Below, in pieces: positions 17,336-26,692 of a stretch of 64,000 bases of DNA. The translations under genes were made by a program, and so were the position numbers. This stretch comes from Rhabdobacter roseus (GTDB taxonomy: Bacteria; Bacteroidota; Bacteroidia; Cytophagales; Spirosomataceae). The first letter of the stretch is position 1. Each line of letters starts with the position of its first letter. The stretch is from positions 757,455-821,454 of the forward strand of contig NZ_JACHGF010000003.1 in the NCBI RefSeq assembly GCF_014202275.1, written 5' to 3'. The notes below the pieces were generated by a model. That model searched no databases. It worked only from the letters and a program-made list of their open reading frames with translations, and was not told where the DNA came from.

Positions 17336-18019
17336 ATGAAAAAGCTATGTTTAGTATTGATCGGTTGCCTGGTGGCGGGATCTGTCTGGGCCCAAAAACC
17401 CGGCAAGTGGCAGAACCTCTTCGACGGCAAAACCACCCAAGGCTGGCACAACTACGGCAAAGAAGGCGTAAAAGGCTGGATGGTGATGGGCGGCTCGCTC
17501 ATGACCCACGGCGGCAGCGGAGACCTGGTCACAGACCAGGAATTTGAGGACTTTGAAATGGAATTTGAATTTAAAATACCGGCCAAGAGCAACAGCGGCG
17601 TCATGTACAAGGTGGTGGAAGTACCCGGCAAGCCGCCCTACTTCACCGGCCCCGAGTACCAGGTGATCGACGACGAAGGGTACCCACCCTTTAACGACGG
17701 TGGCAAAATGGTAACCATCAACGACAAGCAGAAAACCGGGGCCAACTACGACATGCACGCCCCCAGCCAAGCGGTGGCCAAGCCCGTGGGCCAATGGAAT
17801 AAAGGCCGCATCCTGGTCAAAAACAACCAGGTGGAGCACTGGCTCAACGGCGTGAAAGTGGTAGCCTACGAGTACGGCTCCGACGCCTGGAAGGCCGACG
17901 TAGCCAAGAGTAAGTTCAAAAGCTGGGACTACGCCACGCCCCATGCCAAAGGCAAAATAGCCCTGCAAGACCACGGCGACGAAGCCTGGTACCGCAACAT
18001 CCGCATTCGCACGCTCTAA
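17336..18019 (+). CDS. DUF1080 (3-keto-disaccharide hydrolase family) protein
   Basis: A 227-residue secreted protein. I chose the ATG at 17336 because it gives the signal peptide MKKLCLVLIGCLVAGSVWAQ; an in-frame ATG at 17306 would place ten extra residues ahead of it. One DUF1080 domain fills the mature part: NLFDGKTTQGWHNYG, then NSGVMYKVVE, GPEYQVIDDEG and the C-terminal ALQDHGDEAWYRNIRIR. It is the third family member in the window. It is probably co-transcribed with the DUF3500 gene 51 bases downstream. Confidence 0.85.
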   Translation: MKKLCLVLIGCLVAGSVWAQKPGKWQNLFDGKTTQGWHNYGKEGVKGWMVMGGSLMTHGGSGDLVTDQEFEDFEMEFEFKIPAKSNSGVMYKVVEVPGKPPYFTGPEYQVIDDEGYPPFNDGGKMVTINDKQKTGANYDMHAPSQAVAKPVGQWNKGRILVKNNQVEHWLNGVKVVAYEYGSDAWKADVAKSKFKSWDYATPHAKGKIALQDHGDEAWYRNIRIRTL

Positions 18020-18070
18020 GCCGACCCGCCCAGGTACCTTAAGGGGTACTTTTAAACCTTACTTTTTACT

Positions 18071-19177
18071 ATGAAAATCCTAAGTACCTCGCTCCTGCTG
18101 GGCTTTTACGCACTCGCCTTTTGCAATCCCGGATTGGATAATCCCCGATTGAATCATACAAAGTACCTACCCAAGGCGGAGGTACCTGCCGCACCTGACG
18201 ACCTTACCCAGCAGATGACGCAGGCCGTGCGGGCTTTCCTCAAAACCCTCAGCGCCGAGCAGAGCGCCGAAGTGATGCGTCCGCTGAGCGATACCCTCCG
18301 CTACGACTGGCACTACGTACCGCGCGAGCGGGCCGGGCTCAACCTCAAACGCATGACCGCCCCGCAACGCAAAGCCGCCCTGCGGATGGTGGAAGTGGTA
18401 CTGAGCGACCGGGGCTACCAGCGCGTCACCGACATCATCGACCTGGAAAACGTGCTGAGGGTACTCGAGAGCCGCCCGCCCAACGATACCCGCCGCGATC
18501 CCGAAAACTACGCTTTCCTGGTTTTTGGCGATCCGGCAAAAAAGGAACCCTGGGGCTGGCGCATCGAAGGCCACCACATCTCGCTGCACTACACCACGGC
18601 CAACGGGAAGCTTTCCTTCACGCCGAGTTTCCTGGGAAGTAATCCGGGGCACGTGCTCATTGACGTGCCGCAGAAGGGCCGCCGGGTACTGGGCGAAGAG
18701 GAGGATTTGGGCTTTCAGCTACTCAATACCCTCACCGAAGCCCAGCGGAAGGTGGTGATCTTGTCCAATAAATCGCCCTGGGAGATTGCCTCCGAAAACA
18801 AGCGGGAAGTGACCCTGGAGCAGGGAAAGGGCTTGGCCATGAAAGACATGACGGCCGCCCAAAAGCAGCTTTTTCATCAGCTCATCAGCCTATACCTGGA
18901 TCGCTACCACGTCACGCTGAAAAACCAGCAGATGGCGCAGCTGGAGAAAGCCGGGCTGGACAAAATCTACTTTGCCTGGATGGGCGATACCGAACCCCTC
19001 ATGGGCAAAGACCGCGGCCACTACTACCGCATCCACGGCCCCACGATTCTGATCGAGTTTGACAATACCCAAAACGACGCCAACCACATTCATACCGTCG
19101 TGCGCGACCTGACCAACGACTTCGGTGAGGATTTGCTGCGGCGGCACTACGAAAATAGCCACGGAGTGAAAAAGTAG
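18071..19177 (+). CDS. DUF3500 family secreted protein
   Basis: A 368-residue protein with a hydrophobic N-terminal signal in the first 20 residues. It shows the DUF3500 landmarks WGWRIEGHHISLHY in the middle and, near the C-terminus, GPTILIEFDNTQNDANHIHTV followed by RDLTNDFGEDLLRRHY. The many conserved His and Asp residues suggest metal binding, but no activity is established for the family to my knowledge. It lies 51 bases after a DUF1080 gene and 46 before a phosphorylase gene on the same strand, so a sugar-related operon is likely. Confidence 0.82.
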   Translation: MKILSTSLLLGFYALAFCNPGLDNPRLNHTKYLPKAEVPAAPDDLTQQMTQAVRAFLKTLSAEQSAEVMRPLSDTLRYDWHYVPRERAGLNLKRMTAPQRKAALRMVEVVLSDRGYQRVTDIIDLENVLRVLESRPPNDTRRDPENYAFLVFGDPAKKEPWGWRIEGHHISLHYTTANGKLSFTPSFLGSNPGHVLIDVPQKGRRVLGEEEDLGFQLLNTLTEAQRKVVILSNKSPWEIASENKREVTLEQGKGLAMKDMTAAQKQLFHQLISLYLDRYHVTLKNQQMAQLEKAGLDKIYFAWMGDTEPLMGKDRGHYYRIHGPTILIEFDNTQNDANHIHTVVRDLTNDFGEDLLRRHYENSHGVKK

Positions 19178-19223
19178 GTACAATTATTTTTTGTAGCTTA
19201 GAGCTCGGACAAATCAGCTACTC

Positions 19224-20876
19224 ATGGATCAAGTAAAAAACACCTTCAAAGTACCCTACGAGCATCCGCTCAAACCCAACCCAACATATAAGAAATCCGT
19301 AGCCTACTTCTCGATGGAGTTTGCGCTCGACCAAGCCCTCAAAACCTACTCTGGGGGCTTGGGCTTTTTAGCGGGCTCCCACATGAAGAGCGCCTTCGCC
19401 CTCAACCAGAACCTCATCGGCATCGGGATGTTGTGGAAGTACGGCTACTACGACCAGGGCCGCCAGCGCGACAACAGCATGAAAGCCAGCTTCCGGGAAA
19501 AAATGTACTTTTTCCTGACCGACACCTCCATCCGCTTTCAGATCCATATCATGGGCAAGGACGTGTGGGTACATGCCTACTACCTGGCCCCGGAGGTGTT
19601 CAACACCGCCCCGATGTTTTTCCTGACCACCGACACCGAGGGCAATGACGCCGAGGCGCGCGCCATTTCGTACCACCTCTACGACGCCGACGCCGCCGTC
19701 AAGGTAGCGCAGTGCATTGTGCTGGGCGCGGGCGGGGCGCGGCTGCTGGACGAGCTCAAGTACGAGCCCAAGGTGTACCACCTCAACGAAGCCCACTCGC
19801 TCCCGGCGGCTTTTTACCTGTACCAGAAGTACCAAAAAGTACCTGAGGTAAAAAAACGGCTGGTCTTTACGACCCACACCCCCGAAGAAGCCGGCAACGA
19901 AAAGCACGACATCCAGTTTCTGGACCGCCTGGGCTTTTTTGCGGGAGTACCGCTGGACACCGTGCGGAAAATTACCGGCATCAAGGATAGTATCTTTAGC
20001 CACTCGCTGGCCGCGCTGCGCCTGAGCCGCAAGGCCAACGGCGTGTCCAAGCTCCACGGTGAAGTGGCCCGCCAGATGTGGGGGAGCTACGATAAAATCT
20101 GCGAGATTACGCACATTACCAATTCGCAAAACAAAAACTACTGGGCCGACAAGTACCTGGAAATGGCTCGCCAGGAAAGCGACGTGGAGGCCATCGCCAC
20201 CCGCAAAAAGGAGCTGAAAGCGACGCTGTTCAAGACCGTGGCCGACCAAACCGGCCGCCTCTTCGACCCCAACGTACTAACCCTGGTGTGGGCCCGGCGC
20301 TTTGCGGCTTACAAGCGCGCCGACATGCTCACCTGGGATGCAGAGCGCTTCCTGCGGCTCATGCGCAACGAAAAGTACCCCATCCAGATCATCTGGGCCG
20401 GTAAGCCCTACCCCAAAGACGAGGGGGCTATTCAGATCTTCAATCGCCTGCACTACCTCAGCTACCTGCACCCCAACATGGCCGTGCTGACGGGCTACGA
20501 GCTGGCCCTCTCCAAGCTCCTGAAAGACGGCTCCGACGTGTGGCTCAATACGCCCATCGTGACCCGTGAGGCCTCGGGTACCAGCGGCATGACCGCCGCC
20601 ATGAACGCTTCGCTCAACTGCTCCACCTACGACGGCTGGATCTGTGAGTTTGCGCGCTCGGGCGAGAACGCGTTCCTCGTGCCCGTGGCCGAAGGGGCCG
20701 ACGTCAACAAGCAGGACATGGATCATCTCTTCGACCTGCTCGAAAACGAGGTACTTCCTACCTACTACGATAAGCCCGACGTTTGGAAAAAAATGGTCCT
20801 TACCAGCATGAACGACGTGGGCGAGTACTTCGACTCCGACCGCATGGCCGCGGAGTACTACCAGAAGCTGTACTAG
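19224..20876 (+). CDS. Alpha-glucan (glycogen/starch) phosphorylase-like, GT35
   Basis: A 550-residue cytoplasmic protein of the short alpha-glucan phosphorylase family. The N-terminus has VAYFSMEFALDQALKTYSGG and GIGMLWKYGYYDQ. The middle has VYHLNEAHSLPA and FTTHTPEEAGNEKH. The C-terminal part has the acceptor/phosphate region VWARRFAAYKR and EASGTSGMTAAMNASLN. In classical phosphorylases the last motif carries the PLP-binding lysine (GTSxMK); here the codon is ACC, so Thr replaces Lys. Either PLP is held differently or this branch has another activity. It ends a run of same-strand genes (DUF1080, DUF3500) and is followed by a terminator. Confidence 0.8.
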   Translation: MDQVKNTFKVPYEHPLKPNPTYKKSVAYFSMEFALDQALKTYSGGLGFLAGSHMKSAFALNQNLIGIGMLWKYGYYDQGRQRDNSMKASFREKMYFFLTDTSIRFQIHIMGKDVWVHAYYLAPEVFNTAPMFFLTTDTEGNDAEARAISYHLYDADAAVKVAQCIVLGAGGARLLDELKYEPKVYHLNEAHSLPAAFYLYQKYQKVPEVKKRLVFTTHTPEEAGNEKHDIQFLDRLGFFAGVPLDTVRKITGIKDSIFSHSLAALRLSRKANGVSKLHGEVARQMWGSYDKICEITHITNSQNKNYWADKYLEMARQESDVEAIATRKKELKATLFKTVADQTGRLFDPNVLTLVWARRFAAYKRADMLTWDAERFLRLMRNEKYPIQIIWAGKPYPKDEGAIQIFNRLHYLSYLHPNMAVLTGYELALSKLLKDGSDVWLNTPIVTREASGTSGMTAAMNASLNCSTYDGWICEFARSGENAFLVPVAEGADVNKQDMDHLFDLLENEVLPTYYDKPDVWKKMVLTSMNDVGEYFDSDRMAAEYYQKLY

Positions 20877-20883
20877 CCGTACC

Positions 20884-20925
20884 AGGTACCTGAGCCGGGG
20901 GGAGCTGTCTTCGGCTCAGGTACCT
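20884..20925 (+). terminator. Terminator with GGTACC in its 13-bp stem
   Basis: AGGTACCTGAGCC (20884-20896) pairs perfectly with GGCTCAGGTACCT (20913-20925). It lies just after the phosphorylase stop. The T-run is short, so efficiency is uncertain. Confidence 0.65.
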
Positions 20926-20973
20926 TTCCGCACGGGTACTTGGCGTGCGTTTTATTCAAAAAGACCCTTCTTC

Positions 20974-23175
20974 ATGAAATTTTCCCTTTTTACGCTCCTG
21001 CTGCTCACGTGGGGCAGTACCTGCGGGGCGCAGCGCCTGGCCTCCTCGCTGGCCAAGCTACCGCCCTACCCGCAGCAAAAAGTACCCGCCGACTGGCTGC
21101 TCGGCACCCAAAAGTACCCCGCGGGTATCTACCAAAGTAGCGGCGGCAAAGAGGTAGTACTTTCCAATGGGCTCATCAAACGGCGGATTCGCCTCACGCC
21201 CAACGCCGCCACCATCGACTACCAAAACCTCAGCACCGGCGAGCAGTTGGTGCGCTCGGTGCGCCCCGAAGCCCGCCTGACCATTGGCGGCCAAACGTAC
21301 GCCGTCGGGGGACTCTACGGCCAGACCGAGCACGCCTACCTGCGCGAGGAATGGGTAGCGGGTTTTACCGCAAGTACTTCCGACTTCCAGGTGGTCGATC
21401 TGTCCGTAGCCTCGCTGCGGCCCTACTTCCCCTGGAAACCCACCACCTGGACCATGAACCCAAACCAGCCCGGCGGGCAGGTACTTACGCTGGTGTTTGC
21501 GTCGGAGCGGCCCGAGCTCCGCGGCATCCGGGTACAGGTACATTACGAGCTCTACGACGACATCCCGGTACTTTGCAAGTGGGTGAGCGTGGAAAACAAC
21601 CGTCCGCAGGCCATTCGGGTAGAGCAGGTCGTCAGCGAAATCCTGGCCACACCCGAGGAGGAGTCGGCGGTGGTAGGTACCCCGGAGCAGATGAAAAAAC
21701 CGCAGCGGATCTATATTGAAAATAATTACGCCTTCAACAACGCCATGCGCTACGAGCTCTCCGACCAGGCTACCCACTGGAAGCGCGACAGCAGCTACAC
21801 GTCGCAGGTCAACTACTACTTCGATACGCCCTGCCTGCTGGAAATCTACCCCAGCTTTGGCATGAGTGCCGAAGTACCCCCCGGCCAGGTACTTCGCTCC
21901 ATCCGTACCCAAGAACTCCTGCTCGACTCTTATGACCGCGAGCGCAACGGCCTGGCCCGCCGCCGCATGTACCGTACAGTAGTCCCCTGGACCACCCAAA
22001 ACCCCATGTTCATGCACCTGATCAGCACCGACCCGGCTACGGTGCGAAGTACCATTGACCAGTGCGTCGAGACGGGCTACGAAATGGTGATCTTGAGTTT
22101 TGGGAGCGGCCTCAACATGGAAGATACCTCCGCGGCGAACCTGGCTAAATTCAAGGCCTTGGCCGACTACGCCCACCAGCGGGGCATCAAGCTGGGTGGG
22201 TACTCGCTCTTCAGCAGTCGGCGCATCGACGACGAAACCGACGTCATCGACCCCAAAACCGGCCTGCCCAACAAGGGGGCTTTCTTCGGCCACGCGCCCT
22301 GCCTGGCCAGCCGCTGGGGCATTGATTACCTGGAAAAACTAAAAATATTCATCTCCCAAACCGGCTTTGACCTCCTGGAGCACGACGGCCCCTACCCCGG
22401 CGACGTCTGCGCCTCCACCACCCACCCCGGTCACCGCGGCCTGTCCGACTCCCAGTGGGTCCAAATGGAGATGCAGAAAGGCTTCTACCGCTGGCTCAAC
22501 GAGCGCGGCGTGTACATCAACGCCCCCGACTGGTACTTCATGGACGGCACCCACAAGATTGCCCTGGGCTACCGGGAAGTTAACTTTTCGCTCTCGCGGG
22601 AGCAGCAGAAAATCCTCAACCGGCAAAATATATACGACGGTACCTGGGAGAAAACCCCCTCGATGGGCTGGGGCTTCGTACCCCTCACCAAGTACCAGGG
22701 CGGCGGCCCCGAGGCCGTGCTAGAGCCCCTGCACGAGCACCTCAAGGATTACCGCCAGCTTATGATGCAGTACTACGGAGCGGGTATCCAGGCGTGCTAC
22801 CGGGGTCCGCGCCTTTACGATACCGACGACACCAAACGGACCGTACAGGAGGTAGTGCAGTGGTACAAAAAGTACCGCATGATCTTGAATGCCGACCTGC
22901 TGCACCTGCGCCGCCCCGACGGCCGCGACTGGGACGGTATCCTGCACGTAAGTTCTGAGCTACCCCAAAAAGGGCTCGCCATGCTGTATAACCCCCGCCG
23001 GGAGAAGATCATACGCACCATCAAACTCCCCCTCTACTACACTGGCCTCAGCACCAAAGCCCGCGTACGGGTGCAGGAGGGTACTTTCAAAGAATATACC
23101 CTGAACCGAAACTACGAAATTGAAGTACCCGTAGAAATTCCCGCCGAAGGGTACACCTGGCTGGTTATTGAGTAG
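20974..23175 (+). CDS. Secreted glycoside hydrolase, alpha-galactosidase-like (GH36/clan GH-D)
   Basis: A 733-residue protein with a signal peptide ending TCGAQ near residue 20. Residues about 50-330 are a beta-supersandwich typical of GH36-like enzymes. Residues about 340-640 fit a TIM barrel with GYEMVILSFGSGLNMED, KLGGYSLFSS and FDLLEHDGPYPGDVC, the last holding an Asp in the place expected for a catalytic acid. A short beta domain closes the protein. The overall plan suggests release of alpha-galactosyl or related residues, but the family assignment within clan GH-D is unsure. It stands alone between a terminator and a MOSC gene. Confidence 0.65.
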   Translation: MKFSLFTLLLLTWGSTCGAQRLASSLAKLPPYPQQKVPADWLLGTQKYPAGIYQSSGGKEVVLSNGLIKRRIRLTPNAATIDYQNLSTGEQLVRSVRPEARLTIGGQTYAVGGLYGQTEHAYLREEWVAGFTASTSDFQVVDLSVASLRPYFPWKPTTWTMNPNQPGGQVLTLVFASERPELRGIRVQVHYELYDDIPVLCKWVSVENNRPQAIRVEQVVSEILATPEEESAVVGTPEQMKKPQRIYIENNYAFNNAMRYELSDQATHWKRDSSYTSQVNYYFDTPCLLEIYPSFGMSAEVPPGQVLRSIRTQELLLDSYDRERNGLARRRMYRTVVPWTTQNPMFMHLISTDPATVRSTIDQCVETGYEMVILSFGSGLNMEDTSAANLAKFKALADYAHQRGIKLGGYSLFSSRRIDDETDVIDPKTGLPNKGAFFGHAPCLASRWGIDYLEKLKIFISQTGFDLLEHDGPYPGDVCASTTHPGHRGLSDSQWVQMEMQKGFYRWLNERGVYINAPDWYFMDGTHKIALGYREVNFSLSREQQKILNRQNIYDGTWEKTPSMGWGFVPLTKYQGGGPEAVLEPLHEHLKDYRQLMMQYYGAGIQACYRGPRLYDTDDTKRTVQEVVQWYKKYRMILNADLLHLRRPDGRDWDGILHVSSELPQKGLAMLYNPRREKIIRTIKLPLYYTGLSTKARVRVQEGTFKEYTLNRNYEIEVPVEIPAEGYTWLVIE

Positions 23176-23212
23176 AGAAATTTTTATCTTAGCCTAACTT
23201 GTAAAATACCCT

Positions 23213-23716
23213 ATGGCCACCTTACCTCCTGACTCGCCCCTGCACCAGCTCATGCAGCACTACGCCCAGCCGGGTGAGGTCACCTGGATCGGCGTACGGC
23301 CCGCTTCGCGGCAGCCCGTCCAGACCCGTACCGAAACCTACGCCCGCGTGGGCACCGGCCTCGACGGCGACCGCTACCGGGGCAAGCCCGAGAGCAAGCG
23401 GCAGGTTACGCTCATTCAGGAAGAGCACCTGCGGGCCGTCGCTTCGTACCTGGGCCAGGCCGCCATCGACCCGGCGCTGGTGCGCCGCAACATCGTGGTA
23501 CGGGGGATCAATTTACTTTCGCTAAAAGACAAAACGTTTCGGATTGGGGAAGCTGTGCTGGAATACACCGGCGAGTGCCACCCCTGTAGCCGCATGGAAG
23601 AGGTACTTGGCCCGGGCGGCTACAACGCCATGCGCCAGCACGGAGGCATCACCGCGCGGGTAGTACTCGAAGGAGAAATACACCTGGGCAATGCGGTAGA
23701 GGTGGTGGAGGACTGA
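23213..23716 (+). CDS. MOSC-domain protein
   Basis: A 167-residue cytoplasmic protein made of one MOSC domain. It has the early GLDGDRYRGK, QVTLIQEEHL, RRNIVVRGINL and the conserved cysteine in TGECHPCSRMEEVLG, followed by HGGITARVV. MOSC proteins carry sulfur for molybdenum cofactor chemistry or reduce N-hydroxylated bases (YiiM type). The size and the HPCSRME pattern are closer to the YiiM-like group, but this is not certain. Its stop lies 17 bases from the 3' end of the convergent response regulator gene. Confidence 0.85.
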   Translation: MATLPPDSPLHQLMQHYAQPGEVTWIGVRPASRQPVQTRTETYARVGTGLDGDRYRGKPESKRQVTLIQEEHLRAVASYLGQAAIDPALVRRNIVVRGINLLSLKDKTFRIGEAVLEYTGECHPCSRMEEVLGPGGYNAMRQHGGITARVVLEGEIHLGNAVEVVED

Positions 23717-23733
23717 AAAGAAAGGGGGGTACT

Positions 23734-24162
23734 TTAACGAGCAGAAAAGCGGGGCGACTCCGAGCCCAGCACGTCAAACAGAATCTCGCTGGTAAGGGGC
23801 TTGGTGCGGTACTCAGCCTCCTGGTAGATTGAGCTCACCTTTTCCTGATCTTGCGGGTGGGAGGAGGTAGTCAGTACTACCACTTTGGTAGCTGCTCGGG
23901 TACTTTCGGGCAGGGTTTTGAAGAGTTCCAAAAACTCAAATCCGTTCATGCGGGGCATGTTGATGTCCAGAAAAATCACCGAAGGCTTCCAGAAATCGGG
24001 GCGTTGGGGATTCGATAGGTACTGCCAGGCGTGCTCGCCGTTTTCAGCCACTACTACTTTGGCCTCGGCACTGCTTTCTTTAATTACTAATTCGTGCAAA
24101 AAATTATCGTCCGGATCATCATCAACTAGCAGTATACAGTTCAGTTTGTTCCTTGAAGTCAT
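23734..24162 (-). CDS. Single-domain response regulator
   Basis: A 142-residue stand-alone receiver. The acidic pocket is VDDDPDD (13-19), the phospho-acceptor is Asp66 in FLDINMPRMNG, and the conserved Lys is in YRTKPL. No output domain is present, so it passes phosphate or binds a partner. Its 5' end overlaps the 3' end of the upstream ethylene-receptor-like kinase gene by 41 bases, which points to translational coupling and a cognate pair. Confidence 0.92.
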   Translation of the reverse strand: MTSRNKLNCILLVDDDPDDNFLHELVIKESSAEAKVVVAENGEHAWQYLSNPQRPDFWKPSVIFLDINMPRMNGFEFLELFKTLPESTRAATKVVVLTTSSHPQDQEKVSSIYQEAEYRTKPLTSEILFDVLGSESPRFSAR

Positions 24163-25285
24163 GAAGTGTTTTTAGATTTTTAGGAATCGAGAAGTAAAAA
24201 GCACTTCCTTTTCCCGGTTCGCTGGTCAGCCAGATCGCTCCGTTATGACTCAGCACTATTTTCTTGCACGTAGCCAGGCCTACCCCCGTTCCGGGGTATT
24301 GGGCCCGACTATGTAAACGCTGGAAAACCTGGAATATTTTATCAAAGTATTGCGGGTCGATCCCAATTCCGTTGTCATTGACGCAGAAAATCCACTCGGC
24401 GTTTTCTTCCTGAGCGGTGATAGTCAGCTTAGGCGGAGTGCCCTCGCGGTGGTACTTGATGCCGTTGGAAATAAGGTTTTGAAAAAGACGCTTCATGTCT
24501 GACCGTGACACCCGCAGGCTAGGTAGTTTTTCGTAGCGAACCTGCGCCTGGCTGGCTTCAATGTCCCCCTTCATTTCCTCCAGGGTTTCGGCCAGTACCT
24601 CCGTCAGGTCCAGCTCGAGCAGTTCCTGATCGGTCCCCACCTGCGAGTAATCCAGTAAGTCGTGGATGAGGTCGCGCATGCGATGAGTGGCCCCAATGGT
24701 AGTGTGCAGTATTTTCAAGCCCGATTCGTCCAGTTGCCCACCGTGTCTTCCTTCCAGGAGCCCCAGGTAGTTTTCGATGGTTTTCAGGGGCGACTGCAAG
24801 TCATGGGAAGCCACGTAGGCAAATTGCTTAAGCTCTTCGTTGGATCTTTCCAGGGCTTGCACCGCCTTTTGACGATACTGAAGCTCGTATTCGTACTCCT
24901 GAGAAGTTTTCAGCCCCACGGCATCGTCGAAATACCGTACGAGCGCCAGTACGGTACCAATGGAAACGATGCCCGTCAGGAAGCGAACGAGCGCGCTGAT
25001 GCGGTAGACGGGTATCCAGAAGATGAGCGCGTCGATGAGGTGCGTAAGTCCGCACAGCAAAATAAAAGCTCCGAACAACCAGAAAACACCCTTCAAAGGT
25101 ACCCCTTGCTTGATGATCAGAAAGCGAATAAGCAGCAGCGGAATAGCCATGTAAGCCAACCAGATGGTGAGGTCGGAGATGATATAGAGCCATCCGTGAA
25201 AATCTGACCAGGTACCACACTGCCAGCGCGGCGGCCAATCGGACGTATCGGTCAGTTTAGAAAAAAAGGCTACCAGCTCATTCAT
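24122..25285 (-). CDS. Histidine kinase with ethylene-receptor-like membrane sensor
   Basis: A 387-residue kinase from the ATG at 25285. An upstream in-frame ATG at 25372 adds 29 residues that are not part of the domain. Residues 30-130 contain three membrane helices like the ethylene-binding domain of plant ETR1. They include SDLTIWLAYMAIP with Asp38, and FGAFILLCGLTHLID with Cys78 and His82, the Cys-x3-His pair that binds copper in ETR1. A fourth hydrophobic stretch follows (about 100-120). Then come HisKA with His161 (SHDLQSP) and HATPase_c with ISNGIKYH, DNGIGID and GTGVGLATC. It overlaps the single-domain response regulator gene by 41 bases. Whether it senses ethylene, copper or something else is unknown. 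Confidence 0.88.
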   Translation of the reverse strand: MNELVAFFSKLTDTSDWPPRWQCGTWSDFHGWLYIISDLTIWLAYMAIPLLLIRFLIIKQGVPLKGVFWLFGAFILLCGLTHLIDALIFWIPVYRISALVRFLTGIVSIGTVLALVRYFDDAVGLKTSQEYEYELQYRQKAVQALERSNEELKQFAYVASHDLQSPLKTIENYLGLLEGRHGGQLDESGLKILHTTIGATHRMRDLIHDLLDYSQVGTDQELLELDLTEVLAETLEEMKGDIEASQAQVRYEKLPSLRVSRSDMKRLFQNLISNGIKYHREGTPPKLTITAQEENAEWIFCVNDNGIGIDPQYFDKIFQVFQRLHSRAQYPGTGVGLATCKKIVLSHNGAIWLTSEPGKGSAFYFSIPKNLKTLHDFKEQTELYTAS

Positions 25286-25476
25286 GTATTGTGTGCAAAG
25301 TGCGGGGAAATTTAAGAACAACGAAACTAGGAAATTCAACGCTAATATTCTTGGTTTAGGGACCAGAGTCACTCAATTTATTTTCTAGGGCACCGTACTA
25401 CTATCCTCTGGAGTATGCTCTAAGGCATAGCAATTTCTGTACCAGTCCGTTAAAAATTTTCTCCTCCGCCTGTCGG

Positions 25477-26466
25477 CTAGCGCCCCTGTACTTTTGGCCA
25501 CTGGGCCTGCTCCCACTCCAGCGTTTCGATCCGGAGCTTGGAGCGGCCACCATCCTGGGCATCGTAGCCATGAAAAACGAGGTAGTCCAGGCCCTCAAAC
25601 GTCACGACAGCGTTGTGCCCCACCCCATGCCAGTGGGTATCGCCTTCCAGCAGGATTGTGCCACCGCCCTTGGCTAGGTCCCGTCCCTGCCGGTCCAGGT
25701 AGGGGCCCATCAGCTTTTCGGAGCGCCCCACGATCATCTTGTAGTCGCTTTTCTCGCCCCGGCAGCAGAAGTCTACCGAGGCAAAGAGGTAGTAGTAGTT
25801 GGCTTTTTTGAAAATAAAGGGTGCTTCGATAGCGCTATTGTTCGGCAGGCTGTCGGGTACCAGCCCGCGCCGTCGGCTGGCCAGGGTGTACCATTGCTGC
25901 GGCTCCTGGGCAATGGCTTTGGCGTCCTCGGTCAGTTTCACGAGTTTGAGGCCGTCCCAAAAAGACCCAAAAGCCAGCCAGGGTGCGCCCGCTTCGTCCC
26001 GGATCAGGTTCGGGTCGATGGCGTTCCACTGGTCGCGGCCGGGTACGGACTCAAGTACCTTGCCGTGGTCGGTCCAGCGGTAGGCGGGGTCGGTGGGGTG
26101 CAGGGTAACGTTGGTAGCCAGGCCAATACAGGAGGTGTTTTTTCCAAAAGCCGAAATGGAATAGTAGAGATAGTAGGTACCTGCGTGGTAGCTGATGTCA
26201 GGTGCCCAGATGTGGTTGCGGCGGAAGCCCGGCACGGCTTGTTCGGCCCAGGCGGGCGGCTCCTCAAATACCGGTGGCTCACGCTTCCAGGTCTTCAGGT
26301 CGGGCGAGGACCACACGCCGATGCCCCGCCCCGTGCAGAAGAGGTAGTACAGGCTGTCTTGCCGGATCAGCACCGGGTCGTGCACCGGGATACTTACCGA
26401 CGGCGATTGGGCTTCCGCCCGCAGGAAAGTACCCAGCAGGAGAATCAGTAGCAGCTGTTTTTTCAT
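25477..26466 (-). CDS. GH43 arabinan endo-1,5-alpha-L-arabinosidase
   Basis: A 329-residue secreted five-bladed propeller enzyme. The signal peptide MKKQLLLILLLGTFLRAEAQ is followed directly by the catalytic domain. The GH43 triad is visible: base Asp30 (VHDPVL), pKa-modulating Asp151 (AIDPNL) and acid Glu214 (IEAPFIF). WAPDISYHAGTYYLYYS and GSFWDGLKL are typical of the endo-arabinanase group. Activity on arabinan or arabino-oligosaccharides in the periplasm or outside is expected. No SusC/D pair is adjacent, so it may be controlled separately. Confidence 0.88.
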   Translation of the reverse strand: MKKQLLLILLLGTFLRAEAQSPSVSIPVHDPVLIRQDSLYYLFCTGRGIGVWSSPDLKTWKREPPVFEEPPAWAEQAVPGFRRNHIWAPDISYHAGTYYLYYSISAFGKNTSCIGLATNVTLHPTDPAYRWTDHGKVLESVPGRDQWNAIDPNLIRDEAGAPWLAFGSFWDGLKLVKLTEDAKAIAQEPQQWYTLASRRRGLVPDSLPNNSAIEAPFIFKKANYYYLFASVDFCCRGEKSDYKMIVGRSEKLMGPYLDRQGRDLAKGGGTILLEGDTHWHGVGHNAVVTFEGLDYLVFHGYDAQDGGRSKLRIETLEWEQAQWPKVQGR

Positions 26467-26615
26467 GCGTATGGGTTGTCTTTTTAGTATTGTAAAAAAA
26501 TTAACATAACGCGCTCGCTAGGCGCTTTTTCAACGCGTAATCAGTGAATGAAGTACCGTAAGTATGGTCTATTTATAACTTTATAACTCTACGGGCTACT
26601 CGACCTCTACCCTGT

Positions 26616-26641
26616 AGCGATGGGGTGCGCATTCCATCGCT
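26616..26641. repeat. REP-like hairpin AGCGATGG / CCATCGCT
   Basis: An 8-base perfect inverted repeat around a 10-base loop in the gene-free stretch after the GH43 start. Its form is like REP hairpins seen in other bacteria, but only one copy is present in this window. Confidence 0.4.
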
Positions 26642-26692
26642 GTGCGGCCAACAAGCGCAACTTTCAAGCTACAAGCTAACTTAGAAAAAATA

